Below are positions 1-11,122 of a stretch of DNA of 64,000 nt, one piece after another (positions within the stretch are counted from its first letter, which is position 1; each line of letters starts with the position of its first letter). The notes under the pieces were generated by a model. It was not told the origin of the DNA. It ran no database searches and saw only the letters and a list, made by a program, of their open reading frames with translations. Position numbers and translations under genes: made by a program. Origin of the DNA: Watersipora subatra (Eukaryota; Bryozoa; Gymnolaemata; Cheilostomatida; Watersiporidae); NCBI RefSeq assembly GCF_963576615.1, contig NC_088715.1, forward strand, positions 2,248,001-2,312,000, given 5' to 3'.

Positions 1-400
1 AGGCTTGTCAAGTTTTTATTGCGATTTTAGGCCAAATTAATCTGTCTATTCATGTATAATTCAATCAGATGGGTTAGTTTTAGGATATTGCGTCAACTTT
101 TCAAAGACTTGGTAACAAATTTAAATAAGTTTATATGTATCATTATTATACTTGAACGACTCTAAACAAAAATGGTTAAAATTTTTTATGGGATTTCGGT
201 AGAAGGGTTTGGGTACGGCTGTTGATGAATAATTTTCGTGAGTTGTGTGCACATGTGCATTTATCATAATTCTCCCAATCAATCGTTTCACTCTTGTTTG
301 GTAGTGAGATCAAAACTCTTGTAATTACTAGACACTTGGCTATGTATGTGCATGTGTGTCCTTCCACAAGTAGCACACACACACACACATGATAGCATGA
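1..400. repeat. Dispersed repeat, inverted partner at 33836-34150
   Basis: Bases 1-280 match the reverse complement of 33836-34150 over their whole length, by eye roughly three quarters identical. Shared blocks include TTAATCTGTCTATT, AAGACTTGGTAACA and GTTGATGAATAATTT. No open reading frame of note is present. The repeat ends just before the conserved start of the next repeat at about 401. The class of element is unknown. Confidence 0.6.
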
Positions 401-2235
401 CTAGCTGTAGACCTCGGCGTTGTCGCATTAAACATTACACCATTCCACCTAACTTTTAAAAACTTCTAACTTTCAAACTACATATCATAAGAAAAGAGTT
501 TTGTGTGGCTGAAATAATTTGAGAGAAAATAAAAACAACTGTAAAGGTTTTCAAACTTTGTCAAACAACTTTTAAACTTCATATTATAAGGAAAATATTT
601 TGTGCAGGTCAAATAGATTTTTTTTAAAATATAGAAGGGTTTAAATATAAATGTGAAACAATTAGCAAGTAATAGCTAAATTAAGTCAGTTTTGCTACAG
701 TTACAATAAAATATGATTTGTATGCGATTATTGATAATCATTATTATTATTGATAATTTGATTTTTGTATTTGTATTATGATTTGTATTATTATTTATAT
801 TATTTATACTATTATTTAATTATAATACTATTTATAGTATTATTTACACTATTTGCAATTCCAACTTTCAAACTACATATCATGAGAAAAGTGCTTTGTG
901 TAGTTGAAATAATTTAAAAAAAATAAAAACAACTGTTAAGGTTTTCAAACTTTGACAAACAACGCTAGCCTGTCTTGACAAGCTGTTGTTTTTGCGTAGT
1001 TGTCCCCCGTCGAGCGGCGAGCAACAACAGCTTATCACAAGACGTACTGCGCCTGATGCATCAGCTGCACTTATAGGGAGTTGTTCTCTTCTGTCTACGC
1101 GGCTTGGCCGCGATGTTATGTCGGTCGCTCCATTGGTAATCATAACGGATTTTACGCAAAAATTTATGTAGAAAAAAAAACAAGATTACAACGTTTAACC
1201 AAAGACCAGTTTTTGTGATAAACTTTAGTAGAATTTAAGAATAAAATAAACTTAAAATAAAATCCATTAGAACAAATAAAACTGACTGATACAAAAATAG
1301 AAATAAACCTGACTGAGCGCACAAATAACGACATGTTTAGTCGCTGTTGTTACCTAAGTTCTCAAGTTCTACTAAAGTTTACCGCAGAGACTGGTGGCTG
1401 GTTATTTTTTCTACATAAATTTTTGCGCAAAATTCGTTATGATTACCAATGGAGCGACCGACAACATCGCAACCAAGCCGCATAGACAGAAGAGAATAAC
1501 TCCTTATAAGTGCAGCTGATGCATCAGGTGCAGTACGTCTTGTGACAAGCTGTTGTTGCTCGCCGCTCGACGGGGGGACAACTACGCAAAAACAACAGCT
1601 TGTCAAGATAGGCTACAAACAACGCTAACTTTTAAACTTCATATCATGAGAAAAATGTTAGATCAAACAAATTAAAAAAATAAAACAACTATAAAAGAGT
1701 TTAGATATAAATGTGAAATAATTAGCAAGTAATAGCTTAATTAAATTGGTTTTGCGACTATAAGATATAAAGATATAAATGATATATTAAAAGATCATTT
1801 TGCAATGATACAATTATTACGAACTGAGAAAACAAAATAAAAATCCTAAATATGTAAATATAAAATTAATAATAACAATTCTTGCATAGAAGTGTGTGTA
1901 TAAAAAGGGTTACCGTTCAACCAGAATCGGTCCATTAAAACTTTGAATATGACGATACTATTATCTCTCGATACTGATACAAATTTAAAAATGAGATATC
2001 GTGCTGTATTTGTCTGACCGAACGGAGAGCGAATGTCGAAGCTCTTCCCATAAATGTCTGCGTGAGAAGAATTGGCCTTGACCCCAGATATAGTAACTGA
2101 ACCATACAAAAAATAATTCTTAGCAGGGAAATCATAACGCGTAGGCGCAGTGCTAATATAATAGCTATAGCTGGATAATCACATTCAGAGAAGAATACAC
2201 ACACAAACTTTGAGAAATATACGTGTATGTATAGA
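401..2235 (+). mobile_element. Long copy of the CTAGCTG-start repeat family (interrupted)
   Basis: It begins ACTAGCTGTAGACCTCGGCG, matching the start of the copies at 25380 (minus), 29388 (plus) and 57293 (minus). It ends with the family tail (AGCTATAGCTGG, then CACACAAACTTTGAGA near 2210). A block of about 100 bp (CATATCATGAGAAAA, TTTTCAAACTTTG) is repeated at 455, 560, 860 and 1640. A foldback element is inserted at 966-1616. A degenerate reading frame at 1870-2110 resembles that of the other long copies (TNLKMRYR). This copy lacks the tRNA-like module. Confidence 0.55.
966..1616. mobile_element. Foldback element with ~210-bp inverted arms
   Basis: The left arm (966-1175) and right arm (1404-1616) are near-perfect reverse complements. 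Both contain CTTGACAAGCTGTTGTTTTTG, trimmed here to its core CTTGACAAGCTGTTG, and both contain TGCATCAGCTGCACTTATA-type sequence. The spacer is about 230 bp. The 13-base direct repeat ACAAACAACGCTA flanks it at 955-967 and 1615-1627, consistent with a target-site duplication. It is inserted in the older repeat at 401-2235. No coding sequence is visible, so it is non-autonomous. Confidence 0.75.
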
Positions 2236-2287
2236 TATGATACTGAAGTCTGTTAGGAATTGACCAGAACTGAACAACAAAGCATGG
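2185..2287 (-). CDS. Secreted protein, candidate last exon
   Basis: The acceptor is GATTCTCTACAG and the phase fits (CG|C). It encodes HALLFSSGQFLTDFSIIS and then stops at TGA. Its final 17 codons lie antisense in the tail of the repeat that ends at 2235. It is either an exonised repeat or a wrong call. Confidence 0.35.
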
Positions 2288-5200
2288 CTGTAGAGAATCA
2301 AAAAGGCAAAGCCTTTGAAAAATAATCTTGAGCCAATTAGCGTCAGGGTAGCGAAGAAAGGGAAACCGTTTATGGGCAACTATCTGAAGATGAAGGAAGA
2401 GAGATGGTCAAGTTTTATTTAATACCGGACAAGAGCCACCAAGAGGACAAGAGCCACCAAGAGGACAAGAGCCACCAAGAGGACAAGAGCCACCAAGAGG
2501 ACAAGAGCCACCAAGAGGACAAGAGACACCAAGAGGACAAGAGCCACCAAGAGGACAAGAGCCACCAAGACATTCATAGTAAACAAAATTTACAAACCAT
2601 TATTATTGCTGACCTTAAGCAGGTGACTGCTAGCAAAGTTTTATATTAATAGACTGTGTTCCTTTTATTTATATCTTAGAAGTGAAACTGAATATAGAGA
2701 CACAGTGTATAAGTATCCAAATGAAGATCATGATATAGCGAGGCATCATTACTTTAGGCAGCGAATTGGGAGGGATTACTGTACTTGAGTGGGAGGGATT
2801 ACTGTACTTAAGTGGAAGGGATTACTGTACTTATGTGGGGGGATTACTGTACTTATGTGGGAGGGATTACTGTACTATTTTGTCAGCTATAGCACATGCC
2901 ATGACTATTGGTTGCAATATAAACTATGATATGCTCACCGTACACGTTCCTCATTCATATGGATCCCATTTGGTCCTCGACCATTTATAAAAAAGTGATC
3001 TTTGGCATCTTCATCGTCTCCACATGCATTCAAGGCGCATCTTTGGTAAACATCTGGAGAGATCGAGCAGCTCCATGTGAAGTACTCTGCTATCTCGTCT
3101 ATAACAAAATATGGGCAGCACTCAAAACATACATTTATGCCTTCCAGCTTTGAATAATTAACAAAAACATCGCTATTCATAGAGATATTGCTTGACTGGC
3201 AAAGAACTCTATAAGCTACAATAAGCTAAATATTAACACACACCTACAGAACTGTGAGTAGAGGTTTATGTTTAATGTGAATGTATGGGCATGGAAGCCT
3301 GTGCGTGAAAATCAGGGTATATGCTTTCAAGGTAAGGTCTGTTGCTAGGTCTGTTGGTAGGTCTGTTGGTAGGTATGTTAGTAGGTATGTTAGTAGGTAT
3401 GTTAACAGGTCTGTTGGTAGGTATGTTAGTAGGTATGTTAACAGGTATGTATATAAGTGCTATTACTCTGTTTCTATGGCGCAGTTAATCACGAGTTTGC
3501 ATCAGCAAGATGAAAACTTCCGCAAGACAAACAAGTTTTGTTGCTCTGTTTTGCTTTCACCTGTTTTATGCTCGAAGAAAATAGAAATGGCAATTGGGAG
3601 TTATGCAAGCTATCCCATTTCAAACATTTTCCACACACCAGTTATTTATTTTGATCTAAGAAGTTTCAAATACGTGTAAAAATGCGAATCTTTTTTAACA
3701 ATGTGTTCACATTAATCTCCAACATGCGATTATCCACTGAAACACTTATTGGATGATAACTCAATGTGCGCACAACTCCCAATCCATGACAACTCAATGT
3801 GCGCACAACTCCCCATCCACAGCGTCCGCGCGATGGAAACTGTGATTGTCATTAAAACAGTTAGTAGTAGCCTGAGCCTACCAGGATTTTCCTAATTAGT
3901 GTCAAGACCAGCGAGCCTGCTAGTTGATATGCTTCTAGGCATCTTTATTAGAATGTTAACATCCTCTTTACTTACAACTTCTGCCTGAATAGAAAACATC
4001 GGTACCCCTGCAGCCAAATCTCCAAGCCTCATGTACAGACCCATACATAAACCGATGAGGGTGCATAGTTATGTCTTTAGCCTTGATTCGTAGAGAGATT
4101 TCCTGAACACCAACCTGTACAATGGTGTCAATTAGAAAGACAGTACTTGTACAATGGTGTCAATTAGAAAGACAGTACCTGTACAATGGCGTCAATTAGA
4201 AGGACAGTACCTGTATAATGGTGTCAATTATAATGACAGCACCTGTACAATGGCGTCAATATGAAGAACAGCACCGATATGTTAAGCAGGCATTTAAGTA
4301 ATTACAAACAAAATAATGAAAGACTATGTCATATTGTAGATACAAATAATTTAATTGATGGAAACTTGTATAAAATGGTAAAATAAATAATAATACTGGA
4401 ATATCAGATGTACGCAGAAGTATTATACGAGAAGCACATTCTGCCAAAAAACAGTGTAAAAGCAGGTATCAATTTTTGCTGCCAAAATTCCTGCCAAGCA
4501 TGCAAATGTGTGCGAAAATCCAAATGTTTTAGTATGTTGTTATCATGTAACCTTATAACAGAACACATAGCCTTATAACCAGACACATAGCCTTGTAACC
4601 AGACACATAGGCTTTTAACCAAACTTTAAGTATTGTAAATAAATACATAGCCTTAAATTCAAACACTTAGCCTTATAACCAAACACGTAGCTTTGTAACC
4701 AAACATAGCTTCAGTTTAGACTTTAGAGCAAGAAATGGAAACAATGTGTTTGTTTAAACTTACTCTAGCGTGGCTATCAGTTTCCCTGAGGCTATTGATA
4801 CAAGGCTCAAAAATATAATCAATACCACTTACCTCTGGGCTGTAGCCTTGCCCCGGAAGAGTTCTGGCAACAGCGCACTCAATATAGCTCGGTATGTATG
4901 ATGTGTACCAGTCCTCCATGCCTGGTATTTGAGAGAAGTAGTTGATCATCTGACAGGGTCCTTGCCTCATCAGAGTCTGTCCTACGTAGGGCTGACTAAA
5001 GTAGTCAAACCCTATACCATAGCCTGCGTGCGAGAAGACAACGACTTACCCACTTTCATAGTCTTCTAAAAGCTCTCATAATGAAAAAGACTTGACAGAG
5101 TTTTAAAGATGGACTTACACAAAATTTTACCAAAAGTTTAAAAGTTTTTGAACAAACGCTTATTCAAAAATCTCTAATTGAACGCCATGGCACTCTGTTG

Positions 5201-6022
5201 TTCAACCCTTCCTCTCTAGTGGTGGTCAAATGGAGGTGGCGTTCAATTAGAGGTTTTACGGTATATACTACTTTGAGTAAAAGATATTGTCTCTAAGGCT
5301 ATAATTTGGAAGTCTATAAAACTCAAAGGTTAATTCAACTATTATTATTTTAATTCAAATATTTTGTGACCTGCATTTCTTGACTACTGTCAGTTTTGTT
5401 CAGCATACGACCTCTGGGTGACCTTTGGCAATGTTTGTTTGTTCACGGTTGTTTATTAAAATTAGATAGTTTTTTAGTTCTGAGCAATACCTCTGCACGG
5501 CAGGATTTCACATTCAATAGCCCAATTGTCCTCTGTAGAACACCAGGCTGCATTATGGGAAAACTCATATGGGTCAAGCTTTGGATCAGAGAAGACACAC
5601 TTAAAGTTGTGGTTCCCGAAGTCATACTCCGCACTGCTAGAGCTGTAACAAATGCAATGCATGATAACAGTAGAAAGACAGATACCTCAAAACCATACTC
5701 ACTAGGAAAAACCATCTCTAAGTTTCTGGATGTTACATAGTGGAATGGATCATATATTATGGCAGTCATCAGACACTGTGGTCAGACTAGCTGATAGTCA
5801 CTGGAGCAGACAACTCACAGAACCTATCACTGGACTAACCACTCTCAACTCTTAGGCCACTACCTGGAAGGTATGGCCAATATGTACATATATGTAAATC
5901 TCTGTGGTTGTTGTGCGTCATTTATCCAGACGTAGCGATTAAAATATAGCTACGAAAATCCGCACTGGATTTGAACTCTCACCCTCTAGGTCTGCTGCAG
6001 TCAGACATTCTATCTACTATGC

Positions 6023-6075
<53 letters not shown>

Positions 6076-9000
6076 CAGAGATATACAAATAAACAAATAA
6101 CAAACTTTTAAATTTTGTTATTTGAACAAATAACAGCTCATATAAATTGTTCAAATACCAATTTTTTCGTATAGATATCTTTTGGTTTGAAGTGTTTATT
6201 TTTTTATCTAAAAATGACTTGCGCGGTATTTGTGAGGCTTGCGCAGAGCGCAGTACAGAAAGCACTAGAAACTCTTTGCATTGCCTGCCAAGTCAACAAG
6301 TTGAAAATAAAAGTATATTCCTATTAAATAGACGTTAATTTTTTAATTTGATTATTGTTACTGCATTTTCAGCATTATTTGTATTACTATGTTAATTAAA
6401 TTAACAGCAGAGTAACGGATTTTTTCCATCAATTTATCAAAGAGCCAGATGCAATCATCAAAGGAGCCACATATGGCTGAAGAGCCATATGTGGCTGAAG
6501 AGCCATATGTGGCTGAAGAGCCATAGGTTTTCTACCCTTGTTCTAGATATGTAGTGACCTATTTGCTAATGCATTATTGAATGAATTTTGCGAACAGCAA
6601 TAAAATAAATTATTTGTTTCTAAGTGGAAATACTGCTACACGGTGTTGAAACAACTTTTCTTTAAAGCCCGAAATTGTATGCTGAGAGTATGAATTCTTA
6701 TTTCAGGCATTTTGTGATCATATAAAGATAGTGGTGTCTCTGTACCATGTTAAAGGATTATCTTTATGTAGATATGATAACACCATACTGTAGAACACGG
6801 GATACTCATGTACATTTACCTGATCATGCATATAACTTCAAGATTAATCACAATGATTTTATGAAGAAGAGTGTATGTAATGTAAAATGCACAAACTGTA
6901 ACATTCAATAAAAACTATCAGGAATAATGCAACATATAATATTACTATCACAATAGTTGGTTTGTTTGAAAGAAGAAAAACAAATGAAACTTACTATGTC
7001 ATGGAGCCATTGCATAGTTGACCATTGATGCCACGATTAATGAGAACGTAAGGACTTAGGTCATGTTCTAAATCAAAACTGCCATTTTGTTTTATCTGGG
7101 ACTTCACACAGTTTCCTCTAAAAAACCAAGAAGAGAATGTAGAAAATGTACATTTTGTGCTAGCATTATCATACAAAATTATATCAGATAATATATAGCA
7201 TACATCTATAAAATTAATACATTATCATAATTTATAATTAAATTATTTGATATAGAAACGGAAACGATATCAAAACTCATCAAGAGGAAACCAACGATAT
7301 GACACTTGACAATATATATATGGCTGGTTCAAACAGGATTCGTGGTTTAAAAAGGATTCCACTGGTTTAAACAGGATTCAACTGGTTTAGAAAGGAAACT
7401 GGTTTAAACAGGATTCTGCTGGTTTAGACAGGATTCAACTGGTTTAAACAGGATTCAACTAGTTTGAACAGGATTCAACTGGTTTAAACAGGATTCAGCT
7501 GGTTTAGACATGATCTTACCTAGTAAATAGCAATTTAATAAATGCTATTCCTGACCTATTTGTGAGATATTGTAGTACTGCATTCATACACTTCGTAATG
7601 CTGAGCAGAATTTCTGTCATAAAATGAGACCAGAGAACAAGAGCAATTGATGCATGAGTTCACCACCTGCTCCATAGAATTGGTACAACCAATTATTTAT
7701 TGAAACTCTGGTCTTGTTTGCTTTTTGTCAAAAAGTTTAAAGAAATCTTAATAAAATATCAAAGATAGTTTATACAGTATAATTTGTCACAAATTTTGCG
7801 GATTAAAATGTGAGAACTTCCAACCCTGCCATGTTTTTTTAATCCGAGACTAACGTGGTTTTTTTAACCGGCATTTAACTTGACCAGCTGACTGGTAAAG
7901 TCTAGGTTGGACATTTGTGTTCAACAAGCATGTGAAAGTGTCAATGTTCAATTTACAGAGCTGCAGATGCCTCTGTAATAACTAAGGTCTGTTTTTTTCG
8001 AGCCCTGTTAGTTGTGGTCAGTCTTGAAGGTAAAGTCAAGTGATTTTGTAGATATTTTGAAATTTTATCCTATGCCTCAGCTCTTTCTAAAAACATTTGT
8101 TGAAACCACTTATATGGTTATGAGTTGTATTAACCATATATGGTCATATATACCATATATGGTATACCTTATATGACTATATATGGTCATATATACCATA
8201 TATGACCATATATGGTAAATGCACTAAATAAATAAAGTTAATAAACTAAACAAACTGCAATGAAATAAATAAATATACTAAATAAAATAACCAACAAGAT
8301 AAATATAGTAAGGAGGTTGATATAATTGCCATTGACTCAACATGTTTATAATGAGTGACATCTAGTTTTTAAATCATAGATAAACATGATGACATCTAGT
8401 CATCATGTTTATCTATGATGACATCTAGCTCGAGAGTGTTTTTGTTGCTTTATCAACAAAATTACTAAAAATGAACGAATATGTGAATTTATATATTAAA
8501 TTGAGTGCTTATTATTTTAAATTAATCCCACTATGAACTGAGAGTATATATTGAGGTTCTACATTATAGTCCCCAATGTGGGGACTGCCCAGTGATATAC
8601 AGCCCCCAATGCAGAGGCTGTATACCACTGATTATAGCTATTCAACATTGTCTGGCGCACCGCACAGCATTACTACAGATTGTAATTACTAAGACCACCT
8701 AGTAATTTTTGTGATCTTCGTCATTTATGGCATAGACTCATTTTTTTTATTATCTGAGACCATATACATACTATATATACCTAATTGAGAAGCAAGTTTT
8801 GCAGATGCTATGTCGTATAAAGTATTTTCAAGAAATACAGTCTGTTTATTCGGTACCCTTTTTTATTATATTGTTTGATTGACAATAAAGATTGGCCAAA
8901 TAAATAGTAAGACGTTGCTAATACACCAAAAGGTTCCCGATTTACTTTTACTTAGTTACATGAATGCATATGATCATAAACCATTTTAAATTTGAAAAAT

Positions 9001-9877
9001 TTTGCCGACAAATTTAAACTTGGTTTATATTGGATCATTTGGTACAAGAAACTATGTTACACCAACACCAGGGTAAAAAGATAAATTTCTGTTGACATTT
9101 AATAATATTCAAGTGTCGAACATCCTTAGCTTTCCATTGTACATACTCTCATAACTCCTTGATTAAATAATCGTGGATTATTAATAAGTAACACGTTCAT
9201 TTTCAGAAGTCTTAAAATTGCGATATCTTCAGTATTTGCATCTTCCCATGCTTCGCTAGGCTCTGAATGTTTCAAAAAATTACGATACAAGATACTATTA
9301 TTCGGTAGCGCTGGAAGCTGTTATACAGCTGTCCTAAAGTCTGATTCACACTATATAGTCGTATGTCAGCTTCAACCTCTCGGCAATCCTTCAACGACTA
9401 TCGGCGCTGTAAACCATGACATTGTCCAGCTATCGCGGGTATGTTGGGAAAGATAGCAGCTGTCGAACTTGGCTGATAGTTCGCTGGGTATCCACACAGC
9501 CTGAGCAATGTGGACTGCTGCGCGATGGCGATTGGGTGTCATGGATTGCTTGATCTATATTTGCACTCATGACAGTTGCTACAGGAATAGAGTTCAAATG
9601 TTTCCACGACTGCATTGTATAACGAGGACACAACACTATGGGTTACTCATTGATGTAAACGCAGATGATTTTGTGATAGAGTGAACATTATTATCACAGA
9701 CGATCACCGAAGCATGGTGGAGTTAATGATGACATGCGGCAATATAGTGTAAAACAGCCTTTAGATGTGCTGTCTAATTAAAGGGCTGACTGTCATTGGG
9801 TAATGCAAGCAAGCAAGGACTTACCTTGAAGAAGGCAGCATAAGCAATAGAACAGCTAGCAGACTTAGCCACGGCAT
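2185..9877 (-). CDS. Secreted cysteine-rich protein, family not recognised (6 exons)
   Basis: Exons in transcript order are 9825-9877, 6995-7117, 5491-5642, 4833-5023, 2939-3147 and, tentatively, 2185-2287. Every junction is GT-AG and every phase matches; the sum is 831 nt, 276 residues plus stop. The first 17 residues (MPWLSLLAVLLLMLPSS) form a typical signal peptide, so the product should enter the secretory pathway. The mature part has 14 cysteines before the last exon, including a CFECC cluster, so a disulfide-rich extracellular protein is inferred. I recognise no domain and assign no function. Exons 1-5 are well supported. The last exon is doubtful because its end runs into a dispersed repeat. 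The gene lies head-to-head with CEBPZ, 3.1 kb away. Confidence 0.72.
2428..2572. repeat. 18-bp minisatellite, about 8 copies
   Basis: The unit is GACAAGAGCCACCAAGAG, repeated almost perfectly. It is open in one frame (DKSHQE) only because the period is a multiple of three. It lies between the fifth and candidate sixth exons of the minus-strand secreted-protein gene. Confidence 0.9.
2768..2876. repeat. ~23-bp minisatellite, 5 copies
   Basis: The core is GGGAGGGATTACTGTACTT, with one copy shortened. It ends about 60 bp from the donor side of the exon at 2939-3147. Confidence 0.85.
2939..3147 (-). CDS. Secreted protein, exon 5
   Basis: Enters in phase 0 after TTATTCAAAG. It contains NVCFECCPYFVIDEIAEYF and later ALNACGDDEDAKD, and leaves at CG|GTGAGC. 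Six of the protein's 14 cysteines are here. An alternative acceptor 30 bases downstream (TTTTGAG) keeps the frame and would drop the first two of the three clustered cysteines. Confidence 0.7.
3335..3447. repeat. 12-bp tandem repeat (GGTMTGTTRGTA)
   Basis: About nine units of GGTCTGTTGGTA or GGTATGTTAGTA lie in tandem, in intron 4 of the secreted-protein gene. Confidence 0.85.
4114..4273. repeat. ~32-bp minisatellite, 5 copies
   Basis: The units begin CCTGTACAATGGTGTCAATT and end in GACAGTA. Later copies diverge. Confidence 0.85.
4549..4709. repeat. ~20-bp minisatellite, about 8 copies
   Basis: The core is CCTTATAACCAGACACATAG. The middle copies are degenerate. Confidence 0.8.
4833..5023 (-). 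CDS. Secreted protein, exon 4
   Basis: The acceptor is CGCACGCAG and the donor GAG|GTAAGT. It encodes GYGIGFDYFSQPYVGQTLM, later GMEDWYTSYIPSYIECAVA, and leaves in phase 0. Confidence 0.8.
5168..5263. mobile_element. Short inverted-repeat element (MITE-like)
   Basis: The ends are inverted: CTCTAATTGAACGCCA on the left and TGGCGTTCAATTAGAG on the right, about 95 bp apart. There is no coding capacity. It lies in an intron of the minus-strand gene. Confidence 0.6.
5491..5642 (-). CDS. Secreted protein, exon 3
   Basis: The acceptor is TTTGTTACAG and the donor AGAG|GTATTG. It contains NHNFKCVFSDPKLDPYEFS and AIECEILPCRG, with four cysteines. Confidence 0.8.
5885..6022 (-). mobile_element. tRNA-derived SINE copy
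   Basis: On the minus strand TGTGGCATAGTAGATAGAAT gives an A-box-like start, and GAGTTCAAATCC is a perfect B-box. A linker and the family tail follow (CTACGTCTGGATAAATGACG, then AGAGATTTACATATAT). A (TA)n run abuts the 5' side. It is a SINE rather than a tRNA gene because the anticodon arm is not tRNA-like and the tail is shared with other copies. Confidence 0.65.
6025..6074. repeat. (TA)n microsatellite
   Basis: About 25 uninterrupted TA dinucleotides. Confidence 0.95.
6420..6546. mobile_element. hAT-type element end with 18-bp internal repeats
   Basis: Read on the minus strand it starts CAAGGGTAGAAAACCTATGG and runs into repeated GGCTCTTCAGCCACATAT units. This is the look of a zf-BED hAT terminus. 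About 3.5 units of the 18-bp palindromic repeat lie at 6469-6527. The other end was not found. Confidence 0.45.
6995..7117 (-). CDS. Secreted protein, exon 2
   Basis: The acceptor is TTGGTTTTTTAG and the donor ATA|GTAAGT. It encodes RGNCVKSQIKQNGSFDLEHD, later RGINGQLCNGSMT. Signal cleavage is expected near the exon 1/2 junction. Confidence 0.8.
7326..7512. repeat. 20-bp minisatellite, about 9 copies
   Basis: The unit is ACTGGTTTAAACAGGATTCA with small variants. It lies in intron 1 of the secreted-protein gene. Confidence 0.9.
8104..8221. repeat. Palindromic ATATGGTCATATA cluster
   Basis: Repeated, self-complementary ACCATATATGGT and TGACTATATATGGTCA motifs could form a cruciform or hairpin. 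Confidence 0.75.
8575..8645. mobile_element. Short palindromic MITE copy (GATATACAGCCCCC family)
   Basis: GTGATATACAGCCCCCAATG is followed at once by GAGGCTGTATACCACT in inverse orientation. It shares the end sequence of the larger element at 13531-14348. Confidence 0.5.
8646..9824. other. Intron 1 of the secreted-protein gene, remainder
   Basis: I see no exon, tandem repeat or recognisable transposon end in this stretch. Confidence 0.4.
9825..9877 (-). CDS. Secreted protein, exon 1 (signal peptide)
   Basis: ATG at 9877 opens MPWLSLLAVLLLMLPSS, a hydrophobic signal sequence, and ends at a strong donor (AAG|GTAAGT). Confidence 0.8.
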
Positions 9878-10050
9878 GATCTCGCTGTACAACACCCCTT
9901 ACACCCAATAATGCCTCATAGCATAATGCATGTCGTGAGGATGTGTTTAACGTGCTGCACGATGAGAATTGTCAACGAGTTGAGTTACACATGGAGTGCA
10001 TCAAGTTCCATCCAAGTCATGTTTCAAGTATCATTAGTACGAACAGACAG

Positions 10051-11122
10051 CAGGGTTGGCAAAAATATTGATATTTAAAAAAATATCATATCACTGATAT
10101 ATATCATGATATTTATGAAACAAATGACATTTTTGAAAATAATTTGAAGCTAGGTTGACTTTATATGGTGTTAACATTGTGTTTGATGTATTTTATAGGT
10201 TGTAAGGGACCAGTCAGCAATGTTTAATACCAAACACTTGATTTATTGTAGGCCTAGTATAATAATAATATGTATAAATATGAAAATGTTTGTTAAACAT
10301 TGGATTGGAAATCATGACACGAATGCAAAAGTGCAAACGAAATAGCGGAAATATTAAATACACACTATGATAGTCCAAGCATGTTCTAATGTCCTACTCT
10401 TGTCTAGTTTAGGTATTTGTGAACAAACACCAGCTTGCCAGCCTTCACCACACCGAAACGATTTCTCAACTTACTGTGAACCAGTTCACATGATGAAAAC
10501 AAACACTCAACACTAGCAGTCAGAGTTATATCATCATATTTATAGATTTTATACTGAGCCAGAATCCTTTTTGTTTCTATTCATTAAAAGATTTTTACAG
10601 AAAATGATGAGATGAGTTACTCTGTCATCTCAGTGAGTCAGTGTAATGTGCTTGCAATTCTGTCTCTGGTTGTCAGATTGTTCAATTCAAAATCATGGAT
10701 TATGAAGTTCAAAGGGTTTTCAGCAGGCTGGTGTTCCAACAAGGCAATAAAATATAACAGTTTAACATGAGATAATCAGGTTAGGGAGATAGTACTGGGA
10801 TGAAGGAAAACAATTTAGATCTGAGAAATTCTTCTCAACTCAAACACTAATTAATTGGTCTAACCAATGTCACCGCCTTGGTTTGGCTATTTTTGTTTGT
10901 CTGTGTTGGGTAAGCCTAACAGGCCCCTTTGCAAGTATTTGATGATTTTAGGTGTTATTTTGTATTTTTAGACTGTTAGCAATAGTTGTAAGGTGAAAAC
11001 GGAATGACAAAATAGATATTTTTCAGAAATATCAAAATATCGATTTTTTTTACCAAAAAATATATCTATCGACGATATATATCGATGATATATATCAAGT
11101 AATATATATCAAACCAACCCTG
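10051..11122 (-). mobile_element. hAT element with transposase remnant
   Basis: The termini are inverted: CAGGGTTGGC on the left and CCAACCCTG on the right, the hAT pattern. The 8-base flanks ACAGACAG (10043-10050) and ACGGACAC (11123-11130) match at six of eight positions, as expected of an aged hAT target duplication. The subterminal regions are rich in ATATCGATATAT. Inside, on the minus strand, is a remnant of the transposase C-terminus. The element is internally deleted and non-autonomous. Confidence 0.75.
10404..10532 (-). pseudogene. hAT transposase C-terminal dimerisation remnant
   Basis: It reads LTASVECLFSSCELVHSKLR and then NRFGVVKAGKLVFVHKYLN before a TAG stop. The S-V-E-x-L-F-S and L-R-N-R spacing is that of the hAT dimerisation (hATC) domain. 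The DDE catalytic part and the N-terminal BED finger are missing. Confidence 0.65.

Noticed and set aside
2404..2649. DKSHQE repeat frame
   Set aside because: 18-bp minisatellite in an intron of the minus-strand gene. No supporting splice sites.
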